Assembly (NCBI GenBank): GCA_027579435.1
Contig: JANBPK010000809.1
Span: 336,736-400,735, forward strand
From: Candolleomyces eurysporus
Lineage: Eukaryota > Basidiomycota > Agaricomycetes > Agaricales > Psathyrellaceae
DNA: 64,000 nucleotides
Reading direction: 5' to 3'
In this document: positions 22,805 through 33,818 of the stretch, one piece after another
How positions within the stretch are numbered: the first letter of the stretch is position 1
Layout of the letters: each line of letters opens with the position of its first letter
Notes under the pieces: model-generated
Database searches by the model: none
What the model saw: the letters and a program-made list of their open reading frames with translations, nothing else
What the model was told of the DNA's origin: nothing
Position numbers and translations under genes: made by a program

Positions 22805-25276
22805 ATGGACGCTCACCCTTCCCCACTCATCGTTGACGAGAAACCTGTCAAGAGGCAGAACTCTCGCTCTTCCACCGACTCCTTGTCCAAGAAGGAGGCT
22901 ACCCATGACCCAGAGGTCTTTGTGCAGAACGCTGGTGCCAATGACGATGACGAAGAGAAGCCAAGTCGCGGGGCTCTCTTCTACAAGCGATATCGCCCAT
23001 TCATTCTCGGAGCAGTCGCTCTCGTTATTTTGGGCTGGTGGATAAGCGCTACGGTCTTGAGGGCTACACGACACCGATGGTAAGTTTTTTTTTTTTACTT
23101 CGCTCGTGTGAGAAGCAGGCCCGCTCACCGAACCGCAGGATCGTCCAGACACTTTTCGCATGGGGTTTCATCTTGTGAGCAGGATCCATTGAGGGCACGA
23201 CTCGCTTTTTTCTAACCGCCCACAGGATCATCGCATTCCGCTTCATTCCCAACTCTGTTGTCACAAAGCCCGTTGGCGCTGTCTGGAACCCGCTCATCCA
23301 GAACCCATGGTACAAGCTCTCCTACCGTGTCAGGCTCGCTATCGGCTGGGCCTGCCTGCTCGCTATCGTCTTTGGAACTGCATTCGGTTTCAGGCTTGAA
23401 CCTGTTCGTATCGACCTCTTCTTATCATCCAATGGTAAATGACCTACCGAACCAGGGTACAACTTACGGTGATCGAGCCATCAACGTCCTCGGACTGTTC
23501 ATCTTCCAGCTCGGATTTTGGGCGACCTCGAGACATCGCTCACACGTCCCATGGTACGTCTGTTCAAACGCCTAACAACAGAACTCGCCGTGTGCTGACC
23601 TACGGCGGTTTTAGGCCCACGGTCATTGTTGGGTTGTTCCTTCAGCAAGTGATTGCTCTGTTCGTTCTCAAGACTGGTGCCGGGTTCTCGATCTTCCATT
23701 GGATCGCCACCCTCGCTGCGGATTTCTTGAGACAAGCAGATGCTGGTTCAGGTTTCTTCTTCGATCCCGAGACGATCGACAAGCACTGGTTTTTCGTCAA
23801 CACTGTAGGATTCAACTATTCTCATCCCTGGCTACGGTGTCGTCTCACACGCCGTTTCGATGTAGCTCGGTTCTATCATCTTCTTCATTGCATTCGTGCA
23901 GATGATGTACTACCTCGGCGTCATGCAATGGGTCATCAAGCGATTGTAGGTTTACCCTGCCCTGCACGTATGGGACGGATATTGACAAACACTAGTGCAT
24001 GGTTCTTCTTCAAGATCATGGATGTCTCCGGTGCTGAGGCTGTTGTCGCCGCTGCTTCTCCCTGGGTCGGCCAGGGAGAGTCTGCTTGCCTTGTCCGACC
24101 TTACGTTGACTGTGGGTATTCTCAACTTTTTCTATAATCGTCTCGGAACTGATTTTAAACCGATACAGTGATGACTGAGTCCGAGATTCGTGAGTTCAAC
24201 TAATTTCGAAATTTACACCGAAAATCTAAGTCGCTATTCTAGATCTTACGATGACTTCTGGATTCTCCACGATCGCCGGTTCCGTGTTGGGTGCATACAT
24301 CCGTCTTGGAGTTCCGGCGGAGAACTTGGTTACCTCTTCGGTTATGAGTATCCCTGCGTCCATGGCAATCAGTAAGATGCGTCTTCCTGAGCTCGATGAA
24401 CCAGTTACTCGAGGACGAGTAACCGTTGATCGCGGTGATTCCTCGAAGGAGAAGAGACCTGTACGTATTTTTCCCTATTATCAACTCCCCTGAACGGCTA
24501 TTGATAGAGTTCTCCACCGGTTAGACCAATGCCCTCCACGCATTTAGTCAGGGTGCCGTCTTCGGTTTGATTGTTGCGGGTCAAATCTTGTAAGTTCAAA
24601 ATTTCCGCCAAAGCCCAAAAGTTCCAATGCGGGGCTGTTCTCACCACTATGTATACATGGATGCTCATATGACCCCGCCGCACAACAGGACCAACGTGCT
24701 GACTGTAATTGCCCTTGTTGCAACGTAAGTACCCCAGATCTTCTTTGTGTCTCGATACTCCAATTGAGAACCAACCCCCCCTTCTTTCATATAGTATCAA
24801 CGGTCTTCTGACCTGGATCGGCCGAGGTTTTGGTATCCACGCACTCACCCTCGAGCTCATAATTGGTTACATCTTCTATCCCCTGACCTTCCTTATCGGC
24901 GTTCCTCGAGGCGAGATCTTGCCCGTCGCACGCCTCTTTGCCACCAAATTGGTGGCGAATGAATTCGTCGCTTATCTTAGGCTGCAGGAGATGATGGAGA
25001 CTGCGCCGTTGTCGCAGCGCGCTTATACCATCGCTTCGTATGGCCTTTGCGGTTTCGCCAACTTGGGCTCGCTGGGTATCCAGATTGGTGTGCTCAGCGC
25101 CCTTGCTCCTTCGAAGACCAAGATCATTGCGAGGATTGCTGTTTCCGCTATGATCTGTGGTTTCTTGTCTACTCTCCAGGCTGCGGGTATTGTGTAAGTG
25201 CTTCTTTCTTCTTTTCGGCTTTGGCTGGAAAATGGCAACTGATTGTATCGCTTTGCACAGGGGTATGCTGTTGTAA
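22805..25276 (+). CDS. Concentrative nucleoside transporter (CNT family)
   Basis: Polytopic plasma-membrane symporter that takes up nucleosides with Na+ or H+. The ATG at 22805 begins an acidic cytosolic N-terminus ([20 protein letters not shown]). Helices follow: [78 protein letters not shown] signatures are [37 protein letters not shown] and [18 protein letters not shown]-terminal blocks are [39 protein letters not shown] and [20 protein letters not shown]. The last intron joins AAGIV to GMLL at 25261-25276. There are about ten short introns; the exon [20 protein letters not shown] needs a splice near 23860. The gene is convergent with the WD40 gene. Confidence 0.93.
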
Positions 25277-25495
25277 TATTTGTCTTCTGTAATTTTGGCC
25301 TTGTACTGTGCGTCTTCGATGACGATATTATGGATTTAAAGGGTGCTTTCGAAACCATCGATATCCTATCAGTGAGGGATTTGTCCAAAAAATGGTATAC
25401 ACAGCCAGTGGGCACGTAAGACGAGTAAAGTTCACAAACACATGTTCGAACAAAAAAAATAAATCATCGGCGGTTCTACATGCACAAACCGACTC

Positions 25496-26958
25496 TCAAG
25501 CTTTCAGCGCCTTGATGCTCTTCCCAGTAGCGATGGCCAGCCATTCGCCAGGCGACGTCGAGTGGCCCGTGTTCATCTGTAGACCCTGAATCAATGGCGA
25601 CCACACCAAGTTGTTGACCTGGCCATTGGCGGTGTATGCCATATAGGGTTCAGTTACAATCTTCTTCTTGGCGTCAGGACGGGGGGNAATTGAGGCGAGA
25701 TCCTGCACTACGCGGTGATGCCGGGCCCTGGGTATAGTCGGCCAAATCCCACAACAACACTTGACAGTCATCGGCTGGAAAAGTACGAGAGAAGCAACAA
25801 AGTTTAGTTGGCAGCCTATTCTTTGGGGAAACGAACATGCTTACCGGCGCTCGCAAGTAAGGGGTGGTCACCTGAGCCCCATCCTAGAGCGTTGACAGCT
25901 GCATGGTGGCCTCTTAGCTCCATGACAGGCTGACCCGGACTTCGCATGTCCAGAATCTGAATCTCAGTTCCATCCATATGGAATGTTGACATGTAATTGG
26001 AATCGGACGGGTTGAATGCGATTCGAAGGAGTGGGGATGTGGGTGGACGAGCGGACGCGGAGGGCGAGACGGATGGTGCGGGTGGGTTCTTGGGTGCGGG
26101 AGTCTCGTAGAGGATCGTCGAGTGCTCCAGACTTCGGAGATCGAATGCGCGCAGACTGCCATCGGCGCCTACAGATACAAAGATATCTGTTGAACCTGGA
26201 AGCCAGGCTACATCGTAGACCTCTCTGTCGTGGGCGATGAGCTGGGTCATCGCTGACGAGGTGTCGATATTCCAGACGGTACATGTTGTGTCGATGGAGG
26301 AGGTGACGATGAGGTTGGGAGACTTTTCGTTCCAAGAAAAGTTGGTCAATGGCGCGCCGGTAGATGTGCTTTGGACTTTCGATTGCTTGGGCTGAAGCTC
26401 AGGACGTTAATGCTAATACTGTGAAAGAGAGCAAACTCACTCCAGACAAGGCTATCTTCATGGACAGGCTGTGACCACCAGCGCTCTGGGGCTGTCGTCC
26501 GACATACGACGACGAGGGAGCTGGGCCATCTGTCGAGTACTCCCATATCCGCAGGGCATCGCCCGTGGTTGCGAGAAATTCTACAGCCGGGGACTTTTGG
26601 GACCAGGAGAAGTTGGCTGCACTCGCCGGTTGCCACTGGAGACTTGTCGCTGGATAACCATGGTGGGCTTCGCAGAGGGCAACGAAATCGGGATAATCGG
26701 TGTAGTCGTCCTCAACGAGAACACGTTCGTCCTGGAGGCCAATGATGGCGATCTGGTTGTGGTAGTTTTCGATGAAGGAGGCAAGGGCGAGTCTGTAGGC
26801 TGAACGAGCGCGATGCTGCTGGCCTGGTGCGGGCGACTTGCACCAGTCGAGGCAGTGGACGGGCCCTGGCGACGAGAGCTGAAAATCAGGATATATTCCG
26901 AGTAGACAGCGGTGGGCTTACAGGGTGCCTCGTAGGAGAGCAGGGTTGTCTGTGTCAT
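25496..26958 (-). CDS. WD40 protein of the DCAF7/WDR68 (TTG1/An11) family
   Basis: Seven-bladed WD40 scaffold, in other eukaryotes a CUL4 adaptor and kinase scaffold. The ATG at 26956-26958 gives MTQTTLLSYEAP. Using the second candidate acceptor, exon 2 restores PWPVHCLDWCKSP, the equivalent of YEAPWTVYAMNW in DCAF7. Later blocks are LALASFIENYHNQIAIIGLQ, LTNFSWNEKSPNLIVTSSID, TTCTVWNID, MTQLIAHDREVYDVAWLPGS, FVSVGADGSLRAFDLRSLEH, STILYETPAP and EIQILDMRSPGQPVMELRGH, all matching family order. The end is DDCQVLLWDLADY, then AYTANGQVNNLVWSP and GKSIKALKA. Deleting the N at 25687 joins SRLNSPRPDAKKK in frame. There is a Pro/Ser insertion after YETPAPK. Confidence 0.92.
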
Positions 26959-27536
26959 TGGATGCTGCAAGAGCTGATTGAGGCGCGAATGATAAGATGC
27001 GGTGCTGCGCCAAGCCTATTTTCCGATTCCGTATGTTATGTCCGAGTTGCTCTCACATTCGTTTCACACCATTTCTTCAAAAGTCCATAAGTTATGCGGT
27101 CTTTCTACAGGGCAATACAATACAAATACAAATCGAGCAGGTGCAAAAATGACGAAAACGAGCAAAGCAGAGCGCGGAAAATGGCAAAGTCGGGCATCGT
27201 AACGGTGGCTGTTATGTTACTGTATAGCGACGGGAGTTGGTCGCGTGGTTCCGATCGAATGGTCAGACTTCGAATCGAAAATGTCGCCGCAGAGCATTGG
27301 GAAAGTCGGATGGAAGGTGTCGCATATTCGCTGTTGGTGTTGATGTTGGTGGCAAATGTTTTTCAGGCGTTGGGTGGGGGTCATGTCGCCAGAGAGAGAA
27401 AGAGAGAGAGAGAGATCGACTGCTAATTAGTGATAACGAAAGGAATAAGAATAGAAGGAAGTTCGGAGTGAGTTGCTGGTCGTGAGATACCCAGATTACC
27501 GTCAAAGTCGGAAGCAAGCCAAGGTACAAATCACAG
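26959..27536. other. Intergenic stretch with AG microsatellite
   Basis: This holds the promoter side of the WD40 gene and the 3' flank of the next minus-strand gene. A purine tract of AG repeats lies at about 27391-27414. Small open frames here look like chance. Confidence 0.4.
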
Positions 27537-28201
27537 CTAGTCGCAGTCGACCATGGATATAGCGCCGCATTGCTCGCAATGGCTCCACATTGACCTCTGC
27601 CCGTTAATTCCAGAGGCACAGGCGATGCGAAGTTTCGGAATTTGGGTACAGTTCGAGCTGTGAAACATAAGCGCCAAATTTTGACCATATATATCAGAGC
27701 ACTCACCCATGGTGCACAAATGATGTAGACGAGGGCTGAATTAAGCCAACGGTGCTCGGAGAGCTGGGGAACTGAGCAGTTGGGTTAGGCGAGAAGTTAA
27801 GCGGTTGGGCGTCTAACATCTCGCTCTCCGTGGTGGAAGGAGGGAGCGGGGAGAGATCGAAGGAAGGGTAGGGAGCTGCAGCAGCAATTTTTTAGCCGTT
27901 CGTTTGAGCGACTCGGGGCGCATATACATACGAGAGTAGGTGAGGGGCGAGTCCGACGCGTTGGAAGACGCACTGCTCGCGTTGGAAGGTAACCGCAGAT
28001 GGAACTGCGCTGGGTAGAGCGACTCAGCGTCCGACATCGAAACATCCTCGTCCACAACCAAGTTGGGGAACGGGAAGAGTTTCAATTGTTTTTGTCTCTG
28101 CCGCCGATGTTCAGCGCGCGGGAGGGAAGTGGGGGATGATGAAGACGTACCACGGGCGCACTGTCCTCAGTCTCGACATCGAATTTCCTCTTCATACCCA
28201 T
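27537..28201 (-). CDS. Small conserved fungal protein with C-terminal Cys motif
   Basis: The function is unknown. The start is the ATG at 28199-28201 (MGMKRKFDVETEDSAPV); after an intron it continues RQKQLKLFPFPNLVVDEDVS. The middle is Ser/Pro-rich (PSNASSASSNASDSP, PYPSFDLSPLPPSTTESEML). Two more introns fit GT...AG: one between DSPLTYS and PPYPSF, the other joining SFVHHG to SNCTQIPKLRIACASG. The C-terminus reads GQRSMWSHCEQCGAISMVDC. The spacing of Cys in NCTQ, IACA and HCEQC suggests a small zinc-binding knuckle. The layout of basic N-terminus, disordered middle and conserved Cys C-terminus resembles a family I associate with agaricomycete genomes. Nuclear localisation is possible from MKRK. 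Confidence 0.7.
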
Positions 28202-28741
28202 GGCAGATAGTAGATGGGGGTAGGGCTTATTTTGAATGGGAGGGAGATTGGGGTGAGAGTAGTGGGCAGAGTAACGTAGTAGGGAAAGGAACTATGGGCG
28301 AAGCGTAATATAGATTCTGTGTTGATGCTTGTTTGCCCGGGTTCCCTGGAATCAAAAACACCCATTTCCTTTCGGATCTGTCAGAAATATTCCGGAAAGG
28401 CAAAATGCGATCTGGCCGCAAGCTTCCGATTGGCCAGACTTTTCCATGCATGGGTATTTTTGGTCATTTATGAATTTCCACAGGAATGTCTCGTGTCACT
28501 TGTCACGCTCAAAATTCTCAGTCACAGATCAAGCCATCAAGGGGACCAAGCTGAAAATGGACATCTGATACCTTGAGTAAGCGGCATCATTGATCTGTCC
28601 GCGGAATCAGAGCGGAAAGCAAGCGGGAAAGGTTCCAGTCACGTGGTATGCGCCCACGAGACGTGTTCCCTTCCGAATCCTTGAGGCCCGGGCGCTGCAC
28701 TGCGCATCAGTGCTTCTTCCTCCCTGACTGCCAGCTCGCCA
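28202..28741. promoter_or_regulatory. Divergent promoter region
   Basis: About 540 bases separate the start of the minus-strand Cys-motif gene from the start of the plus-strand Apq12-like gene. Both promoters must lie here. No clear TATA box or repeat was seen, and the open frames in it are short and overlap on both strands. Confidence 0.4.
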
Positions 28742-29433
28742 ATGGACCAATTCGCCCCCCTCCTCGACCCAGTCCTCGATTTTCTGGCCGAGCGTCTACC
28801 TCCACCCGTCTACTCTATCCTCATCAATGTCCTGTCTCACTTTTTCGCAGTCACCACTACAGCCTTCCGACTCCTCGCGTCCATCATCTCAAAAGGCCCA
28901 CAAGAATGGGACCTACAAAACGTCCTACCACCCATCCTTACCCTTCTCGCGGCCTACCTGGCTCTAGCGAGCGCTTATCGCACCACAACGTGGCTATTCA
29001 GGATCACCATCTTCTGCCTAAAATGGGGCTCCGTCGTCGGCATACTTTCCATGGGGGCAGGGTGGTTGGCAGCACTTAATGGTGATGGCAACAATGCACT
29101 GGGTAACACCAACGGCCGTTCTCGCGGGACCTCCAGATCAAATATCAAACCGCGGTCTCGGGTGGCGGGTACGGGGGGGGAAGAAGTATAGTCCATGGGA
29201 CAAGTTCGATGAAGGCGGTAGTTGGCAATACCAGGAGCCGGGGAAGGGCCAGGAAATTCTGTCAGATGCTCAGAATATCATGCAGAATATAGTCGGGACA
29301 GCCAATCAAGTTTTGGAAAACAGTGGGTTTTGGCAAGTAGCCAAGGTGATGGCAGGAATTCAGCAGCCCGAGGAACAGAGGAAGGGTAGTTCACAGCGGA
29401 AAGCGGGTCGGTCGAAGACAAAGTCGAGATAGC
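28742..29433 (+). CDS. Apq12-like nuclear pore assembly protein, frame broken at a G run
   Basis: Predicted small ER and nuclear-envelope membrane protein of the Apq12 (nuclear pore assembly and biogenesis) type. It starts MDQFAPLLDPVLDFLAERLP and has helices YSILINVLSHFFAVTTTAF and LPPILTLLAAYLALASAYRT, then WLFRITIFCLKWGSVVGILS. After SRVAGTGG the frame hits a TAG, but a frame one base away continues KKYSPWDKFDEGGSWQYQEP and ends at the TAG at 29431-29433. The break is at a run of eight G (29173-29180); seven would join the two parts without a gap. An intron here would be too short, so a sequencing error or a real frameshift is likely. The second half predicts a soluble helix. Confidence 0.75.
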
Positions 29434-29594
29434 TTAATTCACGGTAGCGTGCAGAACTTCTGTATCGATGGATGCGGTAGTATTTATTATAAGTATAATC
29501 TATGCTGGCTGGTCCAGTACGTTAAGTACACAGTACTCAGGCTTGCTTCGCGGCCTCGGGGTTATTGTATCGGTAACTGGAATAGACATTAATA

Positions 29595-30088
29595 TCATAG
29601 ACGGTGATTCGAGAGTAAATATACGTACTTTGCGATCCTCCCCAACTGTGTCAAACCCGAAAGCCCGACGAAGAAGTTGACCTGAACAGTGGTGTCAGTA
29701 CCGACTTTCAAAACGGAGCAGGAAGCAGTGACGAACAGCAGCCAAACTATAGTTTATCGGGGTGATGACCAGAGAGTAGCGAACCCAGATGAACCCAGTG
29801 CCAGCCAAGGCTAAACGGGGCGGAGTCAACATCGTGTGCAGGGAGGCGAGACGGGCGACGTACCAAGGTTCTGGGAGACACTGAGCTTGTCCGCTGGACG
29901 AGTCAAGTCCTTGACTCCAGCAGCAACCAAGCACCATTTCATGAGAGGTGCCCAGAAGAACACAGTCTTGGGGCCTAAAGGACTTGAGCATGGAGCCACC
30001 GCTGCAGGTCGCATGCTCACGCACCTGCTGGATGGTTCATGAAAGCCTGGAACTTGGAAGCTCCTGCTGACGCTGCTGCTCCTGACAT
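29595..30088 (-). CDS. Mitochondrial pyruvate carrier subunit (MPC family)
   Basis: Inner mitochondrial membrane subunit of the carrier that imports pyruvate. The ATG is at 30086-30088 (MSGAAASAGASKFQAFMNHP). Exons give AGPKTVFFWAPLMKWCLVAA, GVKDLTRPADKLSVSQNL, LAGTGFIWVRYSLVITPINY, SLAAV, then NFFVGLSGLTQLGRIAK. The blocks HPAGPKTVFFWAP and WVRYSLVITPxNYSLAAVNFF are diagnostic. The reading after GRIAK either runs to a TGA at 29595-29597 or enters a further intron, so the 3' end is uncertain. Introns near 30020, 29870, 29810 and 29690 are short. Confidence 0.9.
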
Positions 30089-30739
30089 TTTGCAGAAAGT
30101 AGGGGTATGAGAGGTATAGCGGAGGAAGAGGGAAGAGAGCAGCGACAAGACAAGACGAGAGTCAATTTCTCGGGGCCCAATACCGACTCCAGGTTCGGTG
30201 TTCAGTGGGGAAGTGACATGTGGTCACACAGTCATGGGGTTGTGACGCTGTGACAACGTGACGAGCGCGTTGGTCTCTTCCGACGCGTACCAGGAGAATA
30301 GGGGACCGTATTCTGGAGCTTGCTGCGGTCGTATTTTTACATCCCGATCGCGATATTTTCAGTCTATGACGACTTTGGCACGGAGCTCGGGAGACAAGGT
30401 CCTTGGCTACCGTGTTATTCTTGCTCTGGCCAGGCTGCTGGTTTCGTAGGCTTGGAACCCGCACGCCCGGGACCACTCAATCCCGGCTCATCGACACCAT
30501 CTATGAAATCCTTCCGCCAATACAGATCGCATTTGATACTATATCTCCTATCGATTGGCCGGAATGCGTCAAAGCGATTCGGCCATCTGGTGAAAGAATG
30601 GACCCCATTTTCGTTGGCCTGGAGTTTCCCGATGGTCGCCAAGCCATAAATACTCAAGCCATTGCACCCAAGCATACTCCATCGCTTTCATCCTTTCGCC
30701 ACCCTTCCATCTGCTACTCAACCAGCCAACTCTTTGACG
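30089..30739. other. Intergenic region with promoter of the CBM/DM9 gene
   Basis: This is divergent between the pyruvate carrier and the chitin-binding gene. An ATAAATA element near 30645 could serve the plus-strand gene. A frame in 30480-30640 (reading IYEILPPIQIAFDTISPIDW) looks mildly protein-like, but has no family I know and no clear gene structure. Confidence 0.35.
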
Positions 30740-32256
30740 ATGGGATACTGGCAGCCTGGCACACAGTACAACAATGGCGACGTCGTAACCTACCAAGGTT
30801 GCGATTACAAGATCATCCAACCCCACCGATCTCAGGTAGGGTAGATCAGCGTCTTTGAGGCCTCTTCAAAGTACTCACAGCGCGCAGAGTGACTGGGCTC
30901 CGGACCTCACACCAGCTCTCTGGGGTAAGATGCAAGGCGGCGGGGGTGGCTACGGTTACAACAATTCCGATTGCTCTTCGGGACAATCGCAACAGACGTA
31001 CCAACCACCGCCCCAGCCTCAGCAGCCCTACCAGCCACCCCAGCCTCAGCAGCCACCTCCACCCCAATATTCGTATGGTAATGACAATAAACCCCCTCAG
31101 AGTGAGCGACTTGTGGATTGTCTCTAGTCCCTTTCATTTACGTGTCCTTGCAGATCAGCAGCCTCAGCAACCTCAGCAACCCCAGAAACATGACTCGGAT
31201 TCCGAGGGAGAGGGTAAATCCAGCAAGAAGGCATGGCTGGTAAGTGCCACTACTGCCTCAGCCACAACGGCTAACATTATCCTTTACGTAGATTGGAGGT
31301 GGTATTGCTGCTGGTGCAGCTCTCCTGGGTGCCGCAGGAGTCGCCATCCATAAGCACAATGAGCATGAGAAGGAAGAGGTATGTACTACTACGACTCCTG
31401 TATATCCCCGGCAGACTAGCTGACGCCCGCGTTCTTCAATTTTACAGGCAGAGTGGATTGACCGAGCTGACCGTCGCACTAGGCAATTCTATAACAATGG
31501 TCCGACTAGTCCTTGCACCTGGGTCTTGAACCGTGGCAAGAGCATCCCTCAGGGTGCGATTGTCGTCGGACAGGAACACAGCTGGACCCTCTACATCGGT
31601 CGAGCATTCCACAAGGTGGGTTGCGATTTTTCTTCTAGTCCATGTATGACTTGTGTTAACTTCGAACGACTCCCCGGTATCCAGGGCAGCATCAGTAAGA
31701 GAGTCCGCTGTGGTAAATTCTTTCACTTTATTTAATCGGGGTTTCAGCTCCTGGAAAGGCCTCCGATGTGTTCAAGAAGGGCGCGGTCATCGGTTACGCG
31801 CATGATGAGGTTCATGTCAGTCATCCGATTCCCTTGGCTTCGGACATGCCGACTGATAAAATCATCATTTTTACAGAAGGACACATATGAGATCTTGCTC
31901 GGCGACATGAACGGCTTGAAATGGGTTGATACCTCCGGAAAGCTCAATGTTCATGCTCTCGGCAAAACTCCTGTTGATGGTGGTGTCGACGCCGATGGCA
32001 CTCCTCTCTACGTCGCTCGTGCCCAGCACAAGGGTGTTTATCACCCTGGAAAGTGCAGCGAGAAGCTCAAAGGTTGGTTCCACTTTGGATCCTATGGAGC
32101 GAAGATGATTGAATATTCTCTCTTCTGTAGCTGCCTTCATTCCATACGACGGTGGTGAGGTTGAGGTCTCGGTACGTCCGAATTCAATTCCTTGGTTGTA
32201 CGCAGAGTCGTTGATGATAAACCCCACAGAACTACCAAGTCTTGTGCTATGCTTGA
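30740..32256 (+). CDS. Chitin-binding (CBM5/12) and DM9-domain protein
   Basis: Two recognisable binding modules in one fungal protein. The ATG at 30740 starts directly in a CBM5/12 fold (MGYWQPGTQYNNGDVVTYQG, CDYKIIQPHRSQSDWAPDLT), with the aromatic residues expected for chitin binding. A Gln/Pro/Tyr-rich linker follows (QQTYQPPPQPQQPYQPPQPQ), then an acidic Ser stretch and KKAWLIGGGIAAGAALLGAA, a possible membrane segment. The C-terminal half is a DM9 (DUF3421-like) pair: PQGAIVVGQEHSWTLYIGRA, FHKG, ASDVFKKGAVIGYAHDEVHK, DTYEILLGDM and TPLYVARAQHKGVYHPGKCS. It ends NYQVLCYA at the TGA at 32254-32256. DM9 proteins in animals include mannose-binding lectins. There is no classical signal peptide. 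Several short introns are removed. Confidence 0.85.
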
Positions 32257-32443
32257 ACATTTAAACGGAACTTGAATTAAATTTCTGTAATCTCGTACTG
32301 CATCAATGTTAGAAATGCTTGTTGTCTCATCAGATCCTCAATGTGTGCACATGAGGGAAAGCAAGCAAGAAAGTTTATTATTTGGGAGGGTTATCATTGA
32401 ATTCTGGATATATTGCTAAACAGGCAGGACATAGGCGTAACGT

Positions 32444-33291
32444 TTACCAGGCCTCGGTGTCCTTGACCATGGACCGGGTGGCCTCTTCCTCCTCCAACTG
32501 CTTGTTATAGTTGTGGACGATAGCGCAAGCCCCTACAAAAATCATCACGGATCAGTAATCTTGTCGTCATCACAGGAAAAAAAAAAACTCACAGGCAGTA
32601 AGGATCCAGAAAATAATGAAAACGGCGACCATCAAACCCTTCAACAAACTAGCACCAGCCTGGCAAGTCTTGAGCGCAGAGGGGTCGTTCTCCTTTCCGA
32701 CCAAGCACTCGGAGATGTAGTTGTTCGAGTCCTTGAACACTCGGTAGATGGCGAAGATACCGGCGGCAACACTGAAGGCAAGGTGGAAGACGAGCATGCC
32801 AAAGTAGATGCGCACGCAGATGAGCTTGCGGCCAATACCACCGACCAAACTGGAAATCATAGGTAAGATGAGCAAATCATGCTTTTTTTTTTTTTGGGCT
32901 CCCCCGACAGACCCGGTGGAGGGGGTGAGGGGNTGATTAGACGACGTACCCGAGGAATGAGATCAAACTGAGGAGGATGTACACAACAATTTGGATGATC
33001 AAGGACTTCTCAGTGCCGGCTAGAATGGGCGCTGATTTAGCATTTGGGGGGGGAAGGAGAACGGTGCGGAGACGACGTACAGGACTTCTTGAGACTAATA
33101 ATGCCAACGGCAGCGACGGCTGCACCACCGAACAAGCCGAGGAACGAGAGCAGCTAATCGAGAGAGCAGGTCAGCGCTCGCTATTCTATGGTGTGCGGAC
33201 GGTGAGAACAGTCACTTACAATGACACCTGCCCGAACGGGAATGCAGCAGCAGAATGTGCGAGAACGAACAGCAGCAGCGTTGGGAGACAT
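32444..33291 (-). CDS. Four-helix membrane protein, conserved in fungi, function unknown
   Basis: The start is the ATG at 33289-33291, with N-terminus MSPNAAAVRSRTFCCCIPVR, whose triple Cys could be acylated. Hydrophobic segments are AGVILLSFLGLFGGAAVAAV, LIIQIVVYILLSLISFLG, VYFG-type FGMLVFHLAFSVAAGIFAIY and GLMVAVFIIFWILTACACAI. The loop between helices 3 and 4 has two Cys (ISECLVGKENDP, ALKTCQAG), giving a tetraspanin-like outline without the CCG motif. The C-terminus is short, acidic and cytosolic (NKQLEEEEATRSMVKDTEAW), ending at the TTA at 32444-32446. An N at 32933 falls in an intron. I know no function for it. Confidence 0.75.
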
Positions 33292-33818
33292 TATGGATAA
33301 ATGGAACGGTAGATGCTAGAGGTTGAAGTGTCTTGTATAGAGATCAACTCTTGCGGGGACAACGAGCGAAAATTGGGGTTTCGATGGGTTTGACGACGTT
33401 GGGGGAAGTAGGACCAGCCTTATTCACGGAGAAAGGGGAACGCGGGCGCTCAGGCTTATATGTGGGTTTGTGGGCGGGGTTTCAATCACAGCCTGCTGTT
33501 TCCAACGCACTGCCATCATCATCAATCATCACTGTGATGATGATCTCCCAAAACACTTGCCGCTTGGGACCCAGGAGTAATTAAGATGTACGTGTCGCAG
33601 GCTGTCGGCGTCGGGAGGTTGAGAGACGCCGCTTACGAACCGACTTGGCCAGCAAAATTTGGATTATTCCATCCTAGTATAGACATGGTAAAATTCCGAC
33701 AATAAATAGAGCATGCGCATACAAAAATTAGCACGGCTACAAAAAACATACATATGTGCATCGAGAGGCTCAGCTTGATCGCCATGGGTCCATTGGAGAA
33801 TGCGGTGTATTGCAACGC
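33292..33818. other. Intergenic region, no gene seen
   Basis: This holds the promoter side of the four-helix gene and the 3' flank of the next minus-strand gene. Open frames are short and on both strands. A short ATCATCATC-type repeat occurs near 33518-33533. Confidence 0.35.
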
